From CAJXQU01 sp965223825 (GTDB lineage Bacteria > Pseudomonadota > Gammaproteobacteria > CAJXQU01): 64,000 bases of DNA. The notes beneath the pieces are model-generated. The model worked only from the letters and a program-made list of their open reading frames with translations. It was not told where the DNA came from and made no database searches. The position numbers and the translations under genes were made by a program. The DNA lies in NCBI GenBank assembly GCA_965223825.1, contig OZ245018.1, positions 2,728,001-2,792,000 on the forward strand, written 5' to 3'. Below are positions 54,224 to 63,653 of the stretch, piece after piece (the stretch's first letter is position 1; every line of letters starts with the position of its first letter).

Positions 54224-57200
54224 AATCTTGGTTATCTCGTCATTCTTACTTCATTCTTTCTGTTTTTGTTGTCCTTGTCATTGCTGGTACTGCTGTGCTC
54301 CCGACACTTCCGGTCAGCTTGTTTCCGACCCTCGAATTTCCAAGAATTTCAATTTCTCTCGATGCGGGAGATCGCCCTGCTGATCAAATGGTCACAGAAA
54401 TTACTCGTCCGGTGGAAGAGGTGCTCCGATCCATTCCTGGTGTGCATGACATCCGCTCTCAAACCAGCAGAGGATCCGCTGAGATTTCTGTCACATTCAA
54501 TTGGGGCCATGACATGTCGATCGCAGCGCTTCAGGCCGAATCTGAAATCGCGCGACTGACTTCAAGCCTGCCCGCTGGGTTGATATTTAATGTAAGACGC
54601 ATGGACCCAACAATCTTTCCAGTTCTTGGCTATTCCATCACGTCACAAAAAACCTCTCTCGTGGCACTCAAAAATTTTGCCATCTATGAATTAAGACCCT
54701 TGTTAGTATCAATTGATGGCGTTGCTGAAGTGTCTGTGCTTGGGGGGCGTGAAGCAGAATATCAGGTCATTGTCGATCCAATCCGACTTCAAGCATTGGG
54801 GTTATCCATACTGGATGTCGAAGCCGCGCTGAATACCGATAATATCGTCACAGCAACAGGACGTTTTGAAGACCGTTCGCGACTCTATCTCACGCTTGTC
54901 GATGAACGACTTACAGATATTAATGATATCGGATCTATCGTTTTAAGCTCTTCATCTAACGCTATCGTTGAACTTGATGATGTCGCTGAAATCCGCCTGA
55001 GCACAGCACAAGAATGGACACGTGTAACAGCAGACGGTCAAACCGCAGTGCTACTTAATATCCGACAGACCCCTGATGCTAACTCAATTGCTTTAACCAA
55101 CTCCGTGAAAAAAGTGCTGGCTAAAGAGCGTTCACGTTTCCCATCAGATGTGGTGATTACACCCTATTATGATCAGACTGATCTGATACATTCTGCGGTT
55201 TCCAGTGTCCGAGATTCAATTTTAATCGGAACAGTTCTTGCCGGTCTTGTCCTCTTCATTTTTCTTCGTAGCACCCGGTTTGTCATGTTAGTCGCAATCA
55301 TGCTGCCGTCTGTTTTAGTCTCAACCACACTCTTGTTAAGCGTACTTGGTTTAAGTCTTAACATCATGACGTTGGGCGGTATGGCAGCCGCTGTTGGGCT
55401 GATCGTTGATGACATTATCGTAATGCTTGAACATATCACCCGAAGACTCAACGAGAAATCAGCCAGTGTTCTTGAAGCTGCAAGCGAGATCGCACGTCCC
55501 CTAGTTGGTTCATCGCTAGCAACAATTATCGTTTTCACTCCTCTCTCATTTTTAACGGGGGTCACAGGGGGATTTTTTAAAGCTCTTGCCGTAACGATGG
55601 CCGCTTCACTAATTTTCTCCATGCTTTATGCATTGTTTGTAGTCCCGTTACTTTCGTTAAAATTAGCCAAGCCAGAAGATGCAGTAAAAGCTGAACAGGC
55701 TAATCATTGGCTTAAACTAATCACCTCTTTTTATATTGGTCTGATGCGTAACCTGCTCCAACGTGCACGTCTGATTAGCATCGTCATGCTTTCTCTTGCG
55801 ATCATCATTGGTGGCTTGAGTGCAAAACATGTTGCCTCAGGATTTATGCCGCAGATGGATGAAGGCGGTTTCGTTTTGGATTATTTTGCTCCTCCGGGTT
55901 TGTCATTAACGGAGACAAATAACCTCGTCGAACAAATGGAATCAATCATACGTTCCGTTCCAGAGGTTGAGAGTTATTCCCGACGAACAGGGTTGCAATT
56001 AGGCGGTAGCTTAACGGAAGCAAATGAAGGCGATATGTTCGTCAGACTTAAACCACTTCCACGACGTGATATTGAATCGATCATGGCTGAAATACGATCA
56101 CGAGTTGCTTCTGAAGTTCCTGGATTAGAAATTGAAACGATCCAGCTAATGGGAGACATCATCGGCGATCTGACGGCAGTTCCACAACCAATAGAAATCA
56201 AATTCTACGGTACCGATCCTTCATCACTTTCTGACGCATCTGATCTTGGCGTGTCTATCTTAGAGAAGATACCCGGCGTGGTGGAAGTTAAGAAATCAGA
56301 TCGGATTTCCGGTGATGCTGTTGTCATCTCTTTAGATCGTGCCCGTCTGGCATTAGAGGGTCTTGATACCACATCTACTGCTCAGCAAATAGACTCACTG
56401 GTCGGTGGACACTTTGCCGGCAGTATTCTCGCCGGAGAAAAAATTATTAATATTAAAGTTTGGACGTCACAGAATATTCACGACCGCGTTTCCGCACTTG
56501 AAAACCTTCAGTTACGCTCCTCTGATGGACGATTACTTCCACTAAAAAGAGTCGGTAACGTTAACGTGGTAAGCGGTCAGGTACAGACTAGCAGGGAAAA
56601 TTTACAATCTATGGCGGCTGTTACAGGTCGTCTCGAAAACCGTGACATGGGATCCGCTATGTATGACGTCACACAAGCAATGCAAAACGTGACACTGCCA
56701 GCCTCTGTCCGCTTCGAATTTGGTGGGCTTTATGTCGAACAGCAAAAGTCATTTCGCGATTTAATGATCGTTTTCGCTTCTGCCTTAATCCTATCCAGCC
56801 TACTTCTGATATATCTGCTTTGTAGTTTGTCACATGCCCTGTCCATTATGGCTGTTGTCGGCTTATCCGTTTCTGGTGTTATTGCAGGTCTCGTTGTGAC
56901 ATCGACGGAACTTAATATCGCGGCAATGATGGGCTTAACAATGGTCATTGGTATCGTCGCAGAACTTGGTGTTTTTTATTTTGCTGAGCTACCTAAAGGA
57001 GTATGTAATCATTCCCAACGGATCGAAGCTGGGGTGGCGCGATTACGTCCCATTTTTATGTCTGCATTGATCGCCATTCTGGCGTTACTTCCTCTTGCAT
57101 TACAGATTGGTCAAGGTTCTGCACTTCTAGCGCCAATGGCCATCGCCATTATTTCAGGTCTGTTGATTGGCGCACCGATGGTTTTGATAGCAGCACCGAT

Positions 57201-57258
57201 AATCCATTGTGCAATTCAACAGATTACATCGAACGAAACTCACGTAAGCACTAAATAA
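54220..57258 (+). CDS. RND efflux transporter permease
   Basis: A 1012-residue inner-membrane pump with 12 helices and two large periplasmic loops. The N-terminal PVSLFPTLEFPRISISL and PVEEVLRSIPGV are RND hallmarks; the helix-4 proton-relay motif GLIVDDIIVMLEH has both Asp residues. In helix 10 the AcrB lysine position reads GIVAELGVFYFAEL, with Glu instead of Lys, as in CusA-like pumps. This could indicate another substrate or coupling mechanism, but the substrate is unknown. A terminator follows 22 bases after the stop. Confidence 0.93.
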   Translation: MKSWLSRHSYFILSVFVVLVIAGTAVLPTLPVSLFPTLEFPRISISLDAGDRPADQMVTEITRPVEEVLRSIPGVHDIRSQTSRGSAEISVTFNWGHDMSIAALQAESEIARLTSSLPAGLIFNVRRMDPTIFPVLGYSITSQKTSLVALKNFAIYELRPLLVSIDGVAEVSVLGGREAEYQVIVDPIRLQALGLSILDVEAALNTDNIVTATGRFEDRSRLYLTLVDERLTDINDIGSIVLSSSSNAIVELDDVAEIRLSTAQEWTRVTADGQTAVLLNIRQTPDANSIALTNSVKKVLAKERSRFPSDVVITPYYDQTDLIHSAVSSVRDSILIGTVLAGLVLFIFLRSTRFVMLVAIMLPSVLVSTTLLLSVLGLSLNIMTLGGMAAAVGLIVDDIIVMLEHITRRLNEKSASVLEAASEIARPLVGSSLATIIVFTPLSFLTGVTGGFFKALAVTMAASLIFSMLYALFVVPLLSLKLAKPEDAVKAEQANHWLKLITSFYIGLMRNLLQRARLISIVMLSLAIIIGGLSAKHVASGFMPQMDEGGFVLDYFAPPGLSLTETNNLVEQMESIIRSVPEVESYSRRTGLQLGGSLTEANEGDMFVRLKPLPRRDIESIMAEIRSRVASEVPGLEIETIQLMGDIIGDLTAVPQPIEIKFYGTDPSSLSDASDLGVSILEKIPGVVEVKKSDRISGDAVVISLDRARLALEGLDTTSTAQQIDSLVGGHFAGSILAGEKIINIKVWTSQNIHDRVSALENLQLRSSDGRLLPLKRVGNVNVVSGQVQTSRENLQSMAAVTGRLENRDMGSAMYDVTQAMQNVTLPASVRFEFGGLYVEQQKSFRDLMIVFASALILSSLLLIYLLCSLSHALSIMAVVGLSVSGVIAGLVVTSTELNIAAMMGLTMVIGIVAELGVFYFAELPKGVCNHSQRIEAGVARLRPIFMSALIAILALLPLALQIGQGSALLAPMAIAIISGLLIGAPMVLIAAPIIHCAIQQITSNETHVSTK

Positions 57259-57279
57259 ACCTTGCAAAATTAATCTATA

Positions 57280-57305
57280 AAAAAGGCCGCAATTGCGGCC
57301 TTTTT
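57280..57305. terminator. Bidirectional terminator after the RND operon
   Basis: AAAAAGGCCGC-AATT-GCGGCCTTTTT is a full palindrome of 26 bases with A/T runs at both ends, serving the RND operon (+) and the cysteine hydrolase (-), which converge here. Confidence 0.92.
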
Positions 57306-57328
57306 AGTATAAAAGAAACATTCATTCC

Positions 57329-57877
57329 TTATTCATTCAAAAACACATCTGTCGACACAACCGTCGCATACGCGAAACTCAGCGCCGCCATATATGACGC
57401 TTGCACATCCGCGGCGGGGACAGTTTTTTCATCAAAGCTTTGCTCGTGAGTCGCGCACGCATCATGAATGAGGGTGGCTTTATAACCCAGATCCGCTGCT
57501 GCACGCGTCGCGGCATCCACACACATATGGCTCATATTGCCGACGATGGTGACTTCCTCAATATTTTTCTCATCTAACAAATCTTGTAAATTCGTACCGA
57601 GAAATGCATTAATATTATGTTTTAAAACAACCGGCTCATTTTCGAGTGGTGCCATCTTAGAATGGATCGCCGCGCCTTCTGATCCTGGAATAAAAAATGG
57701 TGCATCGTTGGTAGGAAATTCATGTCGAATATGCACCACAAAATCTTCAGCTTTGCGACTTGCGGCCAGCACTCTTGCCGCATTATCTGATGCCGCTTCA
57801 ATACCATCTAATGGCCAGCGACCATCAGGAAAGTAGTCATTTTGAACGTCGATCACAATTAGCGCTCGGTTAGTCAT
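57329..57877 (-). CDS. Isochorismatase-family cysteine hydrolase
   Basis: A 182-residue enzyme. The catalytic triad of the family is present: Asp10 in VIDVQNDYFP, a Lys near 85 in VVLKHNINAFLGT and Cys near 118 in GNMSHMCVDAATRAA. Relatives act on isochorismate, nicotinamide or other small amides; the substrate is not predictable. GGAGA precedes the ATG. It stands alone. Confidence 0.92.
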   Translation of the reverse strand: MTNRALIVIDVQNDYFPDGRWPLDGIEAASDNAARVLAASRKAEDFVVHIRHEFPTNDAPFFIPGSEGAAIHSKMAPLENEPVVLKHNINAFLGTNLQDLLDEKNIEEVTIVGNMSHMCVDAATRAAADLGYKATLIHDACATHEQSFDEKTVPAADVQASYMAALSFAYATVVSTDVFLNE

Positions 57878-57994
57878 CTCATGTCTCCTTGGCTATATTA
57901 ATTAACTTACTTTTGACTCACTTATTTTCTGAGTTATACATTACACCCTCAGAGCGTATTTAACGTTTTTCTTCTGATAAATTTATTTGATCAA

Positions 57995-59881
57995 CTACTC
58001 CTGATCTGACTTGCTCAATTGCCTTAACAGCTCATTTCGAAAGTCCCACCCGTCATTCATATCGTTTGACCAACTTGCTTGCTTCTTCCCTTCTGATAAA
58101 GCGTTGGGTATTAATGCTTTTAACTTAGCATTAACGAAACTGTTTTGATCCTTAGTGCGTAACAAATTAACGAGTTCCGCATCTTGCAGCCCCTGTCGCC
58201 ACGCTTTTAATCGCATAGAAGGGATTGGTCCGGGGACAGGCTTTAAACCAATCGTATCCAGTTTATATCCAGGATAAACCAACGTACCGTTTCCGAAACG
58301 ATCGTCATCGCGTTTATAGCTTGGGTAACTATACGGTTCTGTTTCGTCACTTAAATTAATCGCCCACATTAAGTGTCCATCAAATCCGTAACGCGCATTG
58401 ATCAGGCCCCAAGTCCGCATCTCAACCCCGGGGGCATTTACCGCGTGTATACCAATGGAAGGATGACCCGCATGGTAATACCAGATCGTCTCACCGAGTT
58501 CTTTGCGTTGCTGTAAATAGTCCACATTTGCACTGTTTGCACTCGGTGACCAAAGGCGGGTAATGCCCGCGAGATCTTCTTTTTCAATACCGGCCCACGT
58601 ACTCGGATCGGTGTGGCTGGTCCAAATGAGATCAATACTTCGCTTGCCGGCTCCCGCATCAATCGCTTGCTGCACACGCTGCATTTGTGTGTGCACCATT
58701 TCAATATAATCCGCGGGTACATCGCCTAATTCATCTTCGTCAGTGGCACCATCAACCTCATCAAAAACGTAAGCAAAATACTCTGTTTTAGACCACTGGT
58801 TTTTATCGACCTCTTGCTGCCATTTTTTCGCTAGCTGTTGATATTTTTCGACCCGTGCTTCAGCCAATGGCTTTTCGACTCGAGCGTTATACGCTTGTGC
58901 CCACGGCGTACGCCACATCGTAACTGGCGTACCCGCACCCGGCCCAATGTAGCCGTTTTCCGCGCTGAACAAGCTGCCGTTCAAAATCGGATCGGCATAT
59001 TCACGATAGCCACGCCACTTTTTCTCATCCTCATTATTTACATGTAATCGCTCTATAAAGATCATGCGGTGTTGATGCGCGAGCTGCTGATAACAATGCG
59101 CCATTTTTTGCCATTCAGGATCCGTCAGATCAGTCTTAATTCCTTCGAGTTTGTACGGATCATAAATTTCACCGACCGCATCAATCGTGGTTTCATCTGG
59201 TAGGGTCACATCATACACAGTGATTGTCAATGGTATTTCTAACGACTGATCTGCCACCGACAGATTAATATTCCCACGGTATTCTCCAGCGATCTGATCA
59301 CGCGGAATATACCAATCAACCCAAATGGATTGGTTTTCGCCAGTTTTTTTCGGTACGGTAAATTGGTCAAACAACGTTTGCTTCTGATCACCACATTGCA
59401 TCGTTTTCGGGATTAATGCATCGGGATAAAAATCCGGCCAAGGCAAAACCTCACTGGTTGGCCCCCATTCATAACCACCATGTTCAACCCAATGATAATG
59501 TGCTTGAAAGAGCTGGCTGTTGGCCTGTGCTAATAAAACAGACGATGGTTTATTTTGATCAGATGAAACGGCATTAAGATCAGACAAGCTGATCGCAATT
59601 TTATCTGGTGCTTCTGCTTGTGTTCGTTTGATCAACAATTGAAATGCGATCACGTCATTACGCGCGGCGTTGAGTGACAGCCCGTGATCAGCGATCGCAA
59701 ATGCTGTATGTTCCAAGCGAATTTCGCCTGAACGTGTCACGCGCGCCATATCACTCATCGCGCAGATTGAAATGCCATGCTCGGTTGCCAGGCAATTACG
59801 ACTGACCTGACCCTTCAATGCGATTACAGCCGCAATAAATAATAAAACCAGTGCGATCAAACCGATGCGCAGTCGAGACAT
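57995..59881 (-). CDS. DUF4091 protein (glycoside-hydrolase-like), membrane-anchored
   Basis: A 628-residue protein with an N-terminal hydrophobic anchor (about 6-24) and a large extracytoplasmic part. The C-terminal half matches DUF4091: FAYVFDEVDGATDEDE, IDLIWTSHTDPSTW, then GETIWYYHAGHPS, GLINARYGFDGHLMWAINL and PSMRLKAWRQGLQDAELVNLL. This family is thought to be a TIM-barrel glycosidase, with an N-terminal beta-sandwich before it; activity here is unproven. GGAG lies just before the ATG. Confidence 0.85.
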   Translation of the reverse strand: MSRLRIGLIALVLLFIAAVIALKGQVSRNCLATEHGISICAMSDMARVTRSGEIRLEHTAFAIADHGLSLNAARNDVIAFQLLIKRTQAEAPDKIAISLSDLNAVSSDQNKPSSVLLAQANSQLFQAHYHWVEHGGYEWGPTSEVLPWPDFYPDALIPKTMQCGDQKQTLFDQFTVPKKTGENQSIWVDWYIPRDQIAGEYRGNINLSVADQSLEIPLTITVYDVTLPDETTIDAVGEIYDPYKLEGIKTDLTDPEWQKMAHCYQQLAHQHRMIFIERLHVNNEDEKKWRGYREYADPILNGSLFSAENGYIGPGAGTPVTMWRTPWAQAYNARVEKPLAEARVEKYQQLAKKWQQEVDKNQWSKTEYFAYVFDEVDGATDEDELGDVPADYIEMVHTQMQRVQQAIDAGAGKRSIDLIWTSHTDPSTWAGIEKEDLAGITRLWSPSANSANVDYLQQRKELGETIWYYHAGHPSIGIHAVNAPGVEMRTWGLINARYGFDGHLMWAINLSDETEPYSYPSYKRDDDRFGNGTLVYPGYKLDTIGLKPVPGPIPSMRLKAWRQGLQDAELVNLLRTKDQNSFVNAKLKALIPNALSEGKKQASWSNDMNDGWDFRNELLRQLSKSDQE

Positions 59882-59921
59882 TGAAACTCCAGTGATTAAA
59901 TGAAAAAGAGAAAATCCTGCG

Positions 59922-60272
59922 TTATTGCGTAATGATGAGGTTCACGGCGTCGGCGAATTTTTCGTCAGGATTCGCGCGGCAATAATTAACCAAACTCATT
60001 TTTAAATGTTCCATGCTGATCATGATAGGTTCTTTACCGCTGTAAGTATTGTAGCCCGTCACCAAACCTTGCGCCCACGAATTAAAACCGTGAAAATTCA
60101 GGGCATTTAATGGGTGTGACCAATCACCATCCACCAACTGAATAAAATCGCTACAAGGTGACTTTCCTTGCCCGCGTGCTTCTAATTTGTCTGTCGCATG
60201 ACTCATGTTATTCATCCCAGCCATTAATGCCAGACCCAACCCCATTTGTACTGCGAAATTTGTTTTTTTCAT
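59922..60272 (-). CDS. Small secreted protein of unknown function
   Basis: A 116-residue protein with a signal peptide (MKKTNFAVQMGLGLALMAGM to about residue 27, ending SHATD). The mature part is short and has two cysteines (SPCSDFIQL and VNYCRANPDEKF), a GFNSWAQGLVTGYNTYSG segment and a C-terminal helix, a size and pattern reminiscent of HdeA/Rap1a-like periplasmic proteins. I would not assign a family. The start at 60272 has GGAGAG 7 bases before it; an ATG 18 bases upstream is less likely. It precedes the DUF4091 gene by 40 bases. Confidence 0.7.
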   Translation of the reverse strand: MKKTNFAVQMGLGLALMAGMNNMSHATDKLEARGQGKSPCSDFIQLVDGDWSHPLNALNFHGFNSWAQGLVTGYNTYSGKEPIMISMEHLKMSLVNYCRANPDEKFADAVNLIITQ

Positions 60273-60479
60273 TCGGTTGCTCTCCATCATGTTTCATCTT
60301 TTTTATTATGTCGCGCTCGGTAAGGTCGCGGAAAGTAAATACTACTGCTTAGGACGCATAATACGCCAGGAAGTTTGATCAAGAATCCGTCTTTTCTCGT
60401 GGCACACTAATGTTTAGGTAAAAAAGCGTTACTATTAAAGACCACCCCATCTGAAACGCTGACTAGGAGAGGATTTATC

Positions 60480-62105
60480 ATGCCTAAAATGAAAACCCCC
60501 GGTGTCTACATTGAAGAAAAAAACGCCTTTCCAAACTCTATTGTACAGGTTGCCACAGCCGTTCCCGCATTCGTCGGCTACACGGAATTTGCCAAGAATG
60601 ACAATGTTGAACTGACCAATATCCCATTCCGAATTACCTCTTATACAGACTATCTTAAGCATTTTGGTGATAATCCATTTTTCGAATTCAGCCTTGCTAC
60701 GGTTGAAACAAGCGAACCGTCAGATCTCACACAGGACGACACGGCATATTCAGTTACACAGACGCGGGGTCTGCATCTCCTCTCACGAAGTCTGCAACTG
60801 TTTTTTCAGAACGGCGGCGGTGCTTGTTATATCGTTTCAGTTGGTGGTTATCTAAACGATGATCAAACAGAAAATCTCCCCTCTGCCGATCAGCTAATCG
60901 CAGGAATTGAACTTCTGAAAAAAGAACGAGAACCCACCCTGCTAGTGATTCCAGACACCATGCTGCTTAACGAAGCTGAGTGTAAAAAAGTCCAACTTGC
61001 AATGATCGATCACTGCGCTAAAGACATGCGAAACCGTTTTGCGATTCTGGATATTTTGCATGGCGATCAGGCGCGTGATGATGAACGTGGTGATTGTGTT
61101 AAACGCTTCAGGGATTCACTTGCGATCAACGAGCTCGACTTTGCCGCTGCCTATTACCCCTGGTTGAACACCACGATCGTACAAAAGGGGGATCTGAACC
61201 TCGAAATGCTTGCAGCCGGTTTGATCATAAAAAAAATACTGCTAAGCGAAATGGGAAAACCGAGTTGGCAAAATAATAATAACGTGAAGTCGATTACCCA
61301 GATGATGAATACGATCTGGAAAGATTCTGATGAAGACGTAAAAAACGCTGAGAATACCGACGATAAAACTATCAACCAGAACTCATTCATCGATTTAACA
61401 CAATTATCACCCGTAAAAGAACTGACAGCAGAAGAATTAATCACACTAAAGAAAAATTTACACCATACCTTGATTGTGATGTTTCCTATTTACGCATCGC
61501 TATTCAATATCATTCAAGAAAAACTCAATGTCTTACCGCCCGCTGCTGCAATGGCTGGAATATACACCGTGGTCGACAATTCTCGCGGTGTTTGGAAAGC
61601 GCCAGCCAACATCAGCGTTAATAGCGTGGTATCACCGTGTGCGAATATCACCCACGAACAACAAGAAAATTTGAATGTTTCCACCACGGGTAAATCGATT
61701 AATGCGATCAGGCCATTTACCGGTGAAGGCACACTCGTTTGGGGTGCACGTACCTTAGATGGAAACAGTCTGGACTGGCGCTATATCAACGTAAGGCGCA
61801 CGATGATCATGCTAGAAGAGTCCATGCGCTTAGCAATAAACGCTTACATATTTGAACCGAATGAAGCGAATACTTGGGTGACGGTGAAATCCATGATCAA
61901 TAATTTTCTCACCGGCATTTGGAAAAGTGGTGGCTTGACTGGCACTATTCCAGAAGATGCATTTTCGGTACACGTGGGACTTGGTGAAACCATGACATCG
62001 ATTGATATTCTAGAGGGTAATTTGCGTGTGACGGTATTGGTTGCCATAACAAGGCCCGCTGAGTTTATTGAAATATCGTTTTCGCAACAAATGCAAAAAA
62101 GTTAA
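60480..62105 (+). CDS. Contractile tail sheath-like protein (eCIS/phage type), solitary
   Basis: A 541-residue protein of the phage-tail-sheath family. The start MPKMKTPGVYIEEKNAFPNS has the family TPGVY-EE signature, followed by AVPAFVGYTEFA. The C-terminus shows LDWRYINVRRTMIMLEESMRL, FEPNEANTWVTVKSMINNFL and the final domain typical of Afp/Pvc-like sheaths. The middle (about 250-320) is variable. GGAGAGG precedes the ATG by 8 bases. No tube, baseplate, spike or AAA+ genes lie within the window, so it is an orphan here. It could be part of a dispersed system, a remnant or a stand-alone structure. Confidence 0.88.
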   Translation: MPKMKTPGVYIEEKNAFPNSIVQVATAVPAFVGYTEFAKNDNVELTNIPFRITSYTDYLKHFGDNPFFEFSLATVETSEPSDLTQDDTAYSVTQTRGLHLLSRSLQLFFQNGGGACYIVSVGGYLNDDQTENLPSADQLIAGIELLKKEREPTLLVIPDTMLLNEAECKKVQLAMIDHCAKDMRNRFAILDILHGDQARDDERGDCVKRFRDSLAINELDFAAAYYPWLNTTIVQKGDLNLEMLAAGLIIKKILLSEMGKPSWQNNNNVKSITQMMNTIWKDSDEDVKNAENTDDKTINQNSFIDLTQLSPVKELTAEELITLKKNLHHTLIVMFPIYASLFNIIQEKLNVLPPAAAMAGIYTVVDNSRGVWKAPANISVNSVVSPCANITHEQQENLNVSTTGKSINAIRPFTGEGTLVWGARTLDGNSLDWRYINVRRTMIMLEESMRLAINAYIFEPNEANTWVTVKSMINNFLTGIWKSGGLTGTIPEDAFSVHVGLGETMTSIDILEGNLRVTVLVAITRPAEFIEISFSQQMQKS

Positions 62106-62154
62106 TTATTATTTTTTAATTAAAATATTTACTGATTTTTTAATTTTGAAAAGC

Positions 62155-63543
62155 TCAATCAGGAAACCGATTCCACGCGTGAAGTGCGGCGATCTTATAC
62201 GCTTCAGCGAGCGTCGGATAATTGAAAACGTTATGTACAAAATAATCTAGCGTGCCGCCGAGTTGCATCACCGCTTGGCCGATATGAATTAATTCTGTTG
62301 CGCCTTCACCAACAATGTGCGCACCGATCAAGCGCCTATCTTCCAGTGAAAAAAGTAATTTTAATAACCCTTCACGCAACCCTAAAATTTGTCCACGTGA
62401 GGTTTCACGAAACCGTGCTTCACCGACTTCATAACCAATACCTTGATCACGACATTGTTGTTCCGTCAGACCGATCACGCTCATCTCCGGCACACCGTAA
62501 ATTCCAAATGGAAAATCACTTAATGCTACGCCACCTTTGCCACTAAATGCATGACTGGCTGCATGTCGTCCTTGCTCCATAGAGGTTGAGGCCAGTGACG
62601 GAAAGCCGATTACATCACCCGCGGCGTAAATATGCTCAACACGGGTTTGAAAATGATCATCTACGGCAAGTAAGCCACGACTATCTGTTTTAAGTCCGGC
62701 ATTTTTTAACCCCAAACCGTTGGTATTTCCCGTACGTCCGGCTGCAAACAGAACCATATCAGTGCGTAATTGATTCCCACCAGAAAGGAATACTTTCACC
62801 CGTTGTTTGCCGAGATACTCGACCTTTTCGACACTTTCACCCAAGCGAATACTGACACCGCGATCACGTAAATGATGAGTAAACTCAGAAACAATTTCAC
62901 GATCAAGAAAATTCAGCATTTCATCGCGACCATCAACCAACGTCACGTGAATATCTAACGCACTGAAAATAGATGCGTATTCAACACCGATCACACCCGC
63001 ACCGACCACTACCATCGTGCGCGGCAGCTCTTGAATTTCCAGCATATTATCGCTATCAAGAATCCGTTTTCCGTCAAAAGGAATATTCGCTGGACGATGT
63101 GGCGACGTCCCGACAGCGATCAGAAATTTGCTCGCCGAGTAGCGCGCCTGACTGTCGTCTTGTCCGGTGACGACAATGGTATTCGTATCGACAAACTTGG
63201 CTTTGCCGACAATCGACGTGATTCCATTGCGATAAAGTTTGTGTTGGATCTCATCGATTTCATGCCGCGTTGTTATATCCAAACGCTGGGTTAAATCCTG
63301 TGCAGTGATGCGTTCTTTTACGCGGTAACTACGACCATAAAATCCACGCTGGCGCATACCCGTAAGATACAAGACCGTCTCGCGTAGCGTCTTACTTGGA
63401 ATGGTTCCGGTATGTAAACAGTTGCCGCCGACAGCGGTACTCTTTTCGACGATCAACACTTTTTTACCGAGCTTTGCCGCTTGAATCGCCGCACGTTGAC
63501 CCGCAGGACCACTGCCGATCACGATGAAATCGAAATTTTGCAT
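62155..63543 (-). CDS. sthA: Soluble pyridine nucleotide transhydrogenase
   Basis: A 462-residue FAD flavoprotein with N-terminal IGSGPAGQRAAIQAAKLGK and the GGNCLHTGTIPSKTLRE segment, where the first cysteine of the disulfide of lipoamide dehydrogenases is absent. This pattern (single Cys with T-I-P-S-K) is typical of SthA, which exchanges reducing equivalents between NADPH and NADH. The NAD(P)-binding motif is VVGAGVIGVEYASIF. Length is typical (464-466 in E. coli). The ATG at 63543 is preferred over a GTG 6 bases upstream. Confidence 0.93.
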   Translation of the reverse strand: MQNFDFIVIGSGPAGQRAAIQAAKLGKKVLIVEKSTAVGGNCLHTGTIPSKTLRETVLYLTGMRQRGFYGRSYRVKERITAQDLTQRLDITTRHEIDEIQHKLYRNGITSIVGKAKFVDTNTIVVTGQDDSQARYSASKFLIAVGTSPHRPANIPFDGKRILDSDNMLEIQELPRTMVVVGAGVIGVEYASIFSALDIHVTLVDGRDEMLNFLDREIVSEFTHHLRDRGVSIRLGESVEKVEYLGKQRVKVFLSGGNQLRTDMVLFAAGRTGNTNGLGLKNAGLKTDSRGLLAVDDHFQTRVEHIYAAGDVIGFPSLASTSMEQGRHAASHAFSGKGGVALSDFPFGIYGVPEMSVIGLTEQQCRDQGIGYEVGEARFRETSRGQILGLREGLLKLLFSLEDRRLIGAHIVGEGATELIHIGQAVMQLGGTLDYFVHNVFNYPTLAEAYKIAALHAWNRFPD

Positions 63544-63596
63544 GACCACCTTCTCTTCTGTTTTTGCTTATAAGTCAGAGAGTGAGGAAGCAACAA

Positions 63597-63616
63597 GCGA
63601 TCCAGTTTAGGATCGC
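63597..63616. terminator. Small hairpin between sthA and the methyltransferase gene
   Basis: GCGATCC and GGATCGC form a 7-bp stem with a 6-base loop, 38 bases beyond the stop codon of the minus-strand gene at 63654. No T run follows, so it is only a weak terminator candidate. Confidence 0.35.
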
Positions 63617-63653
63617 GCGAACTGCGTCACATTATGCTGATCATCAAATGACC

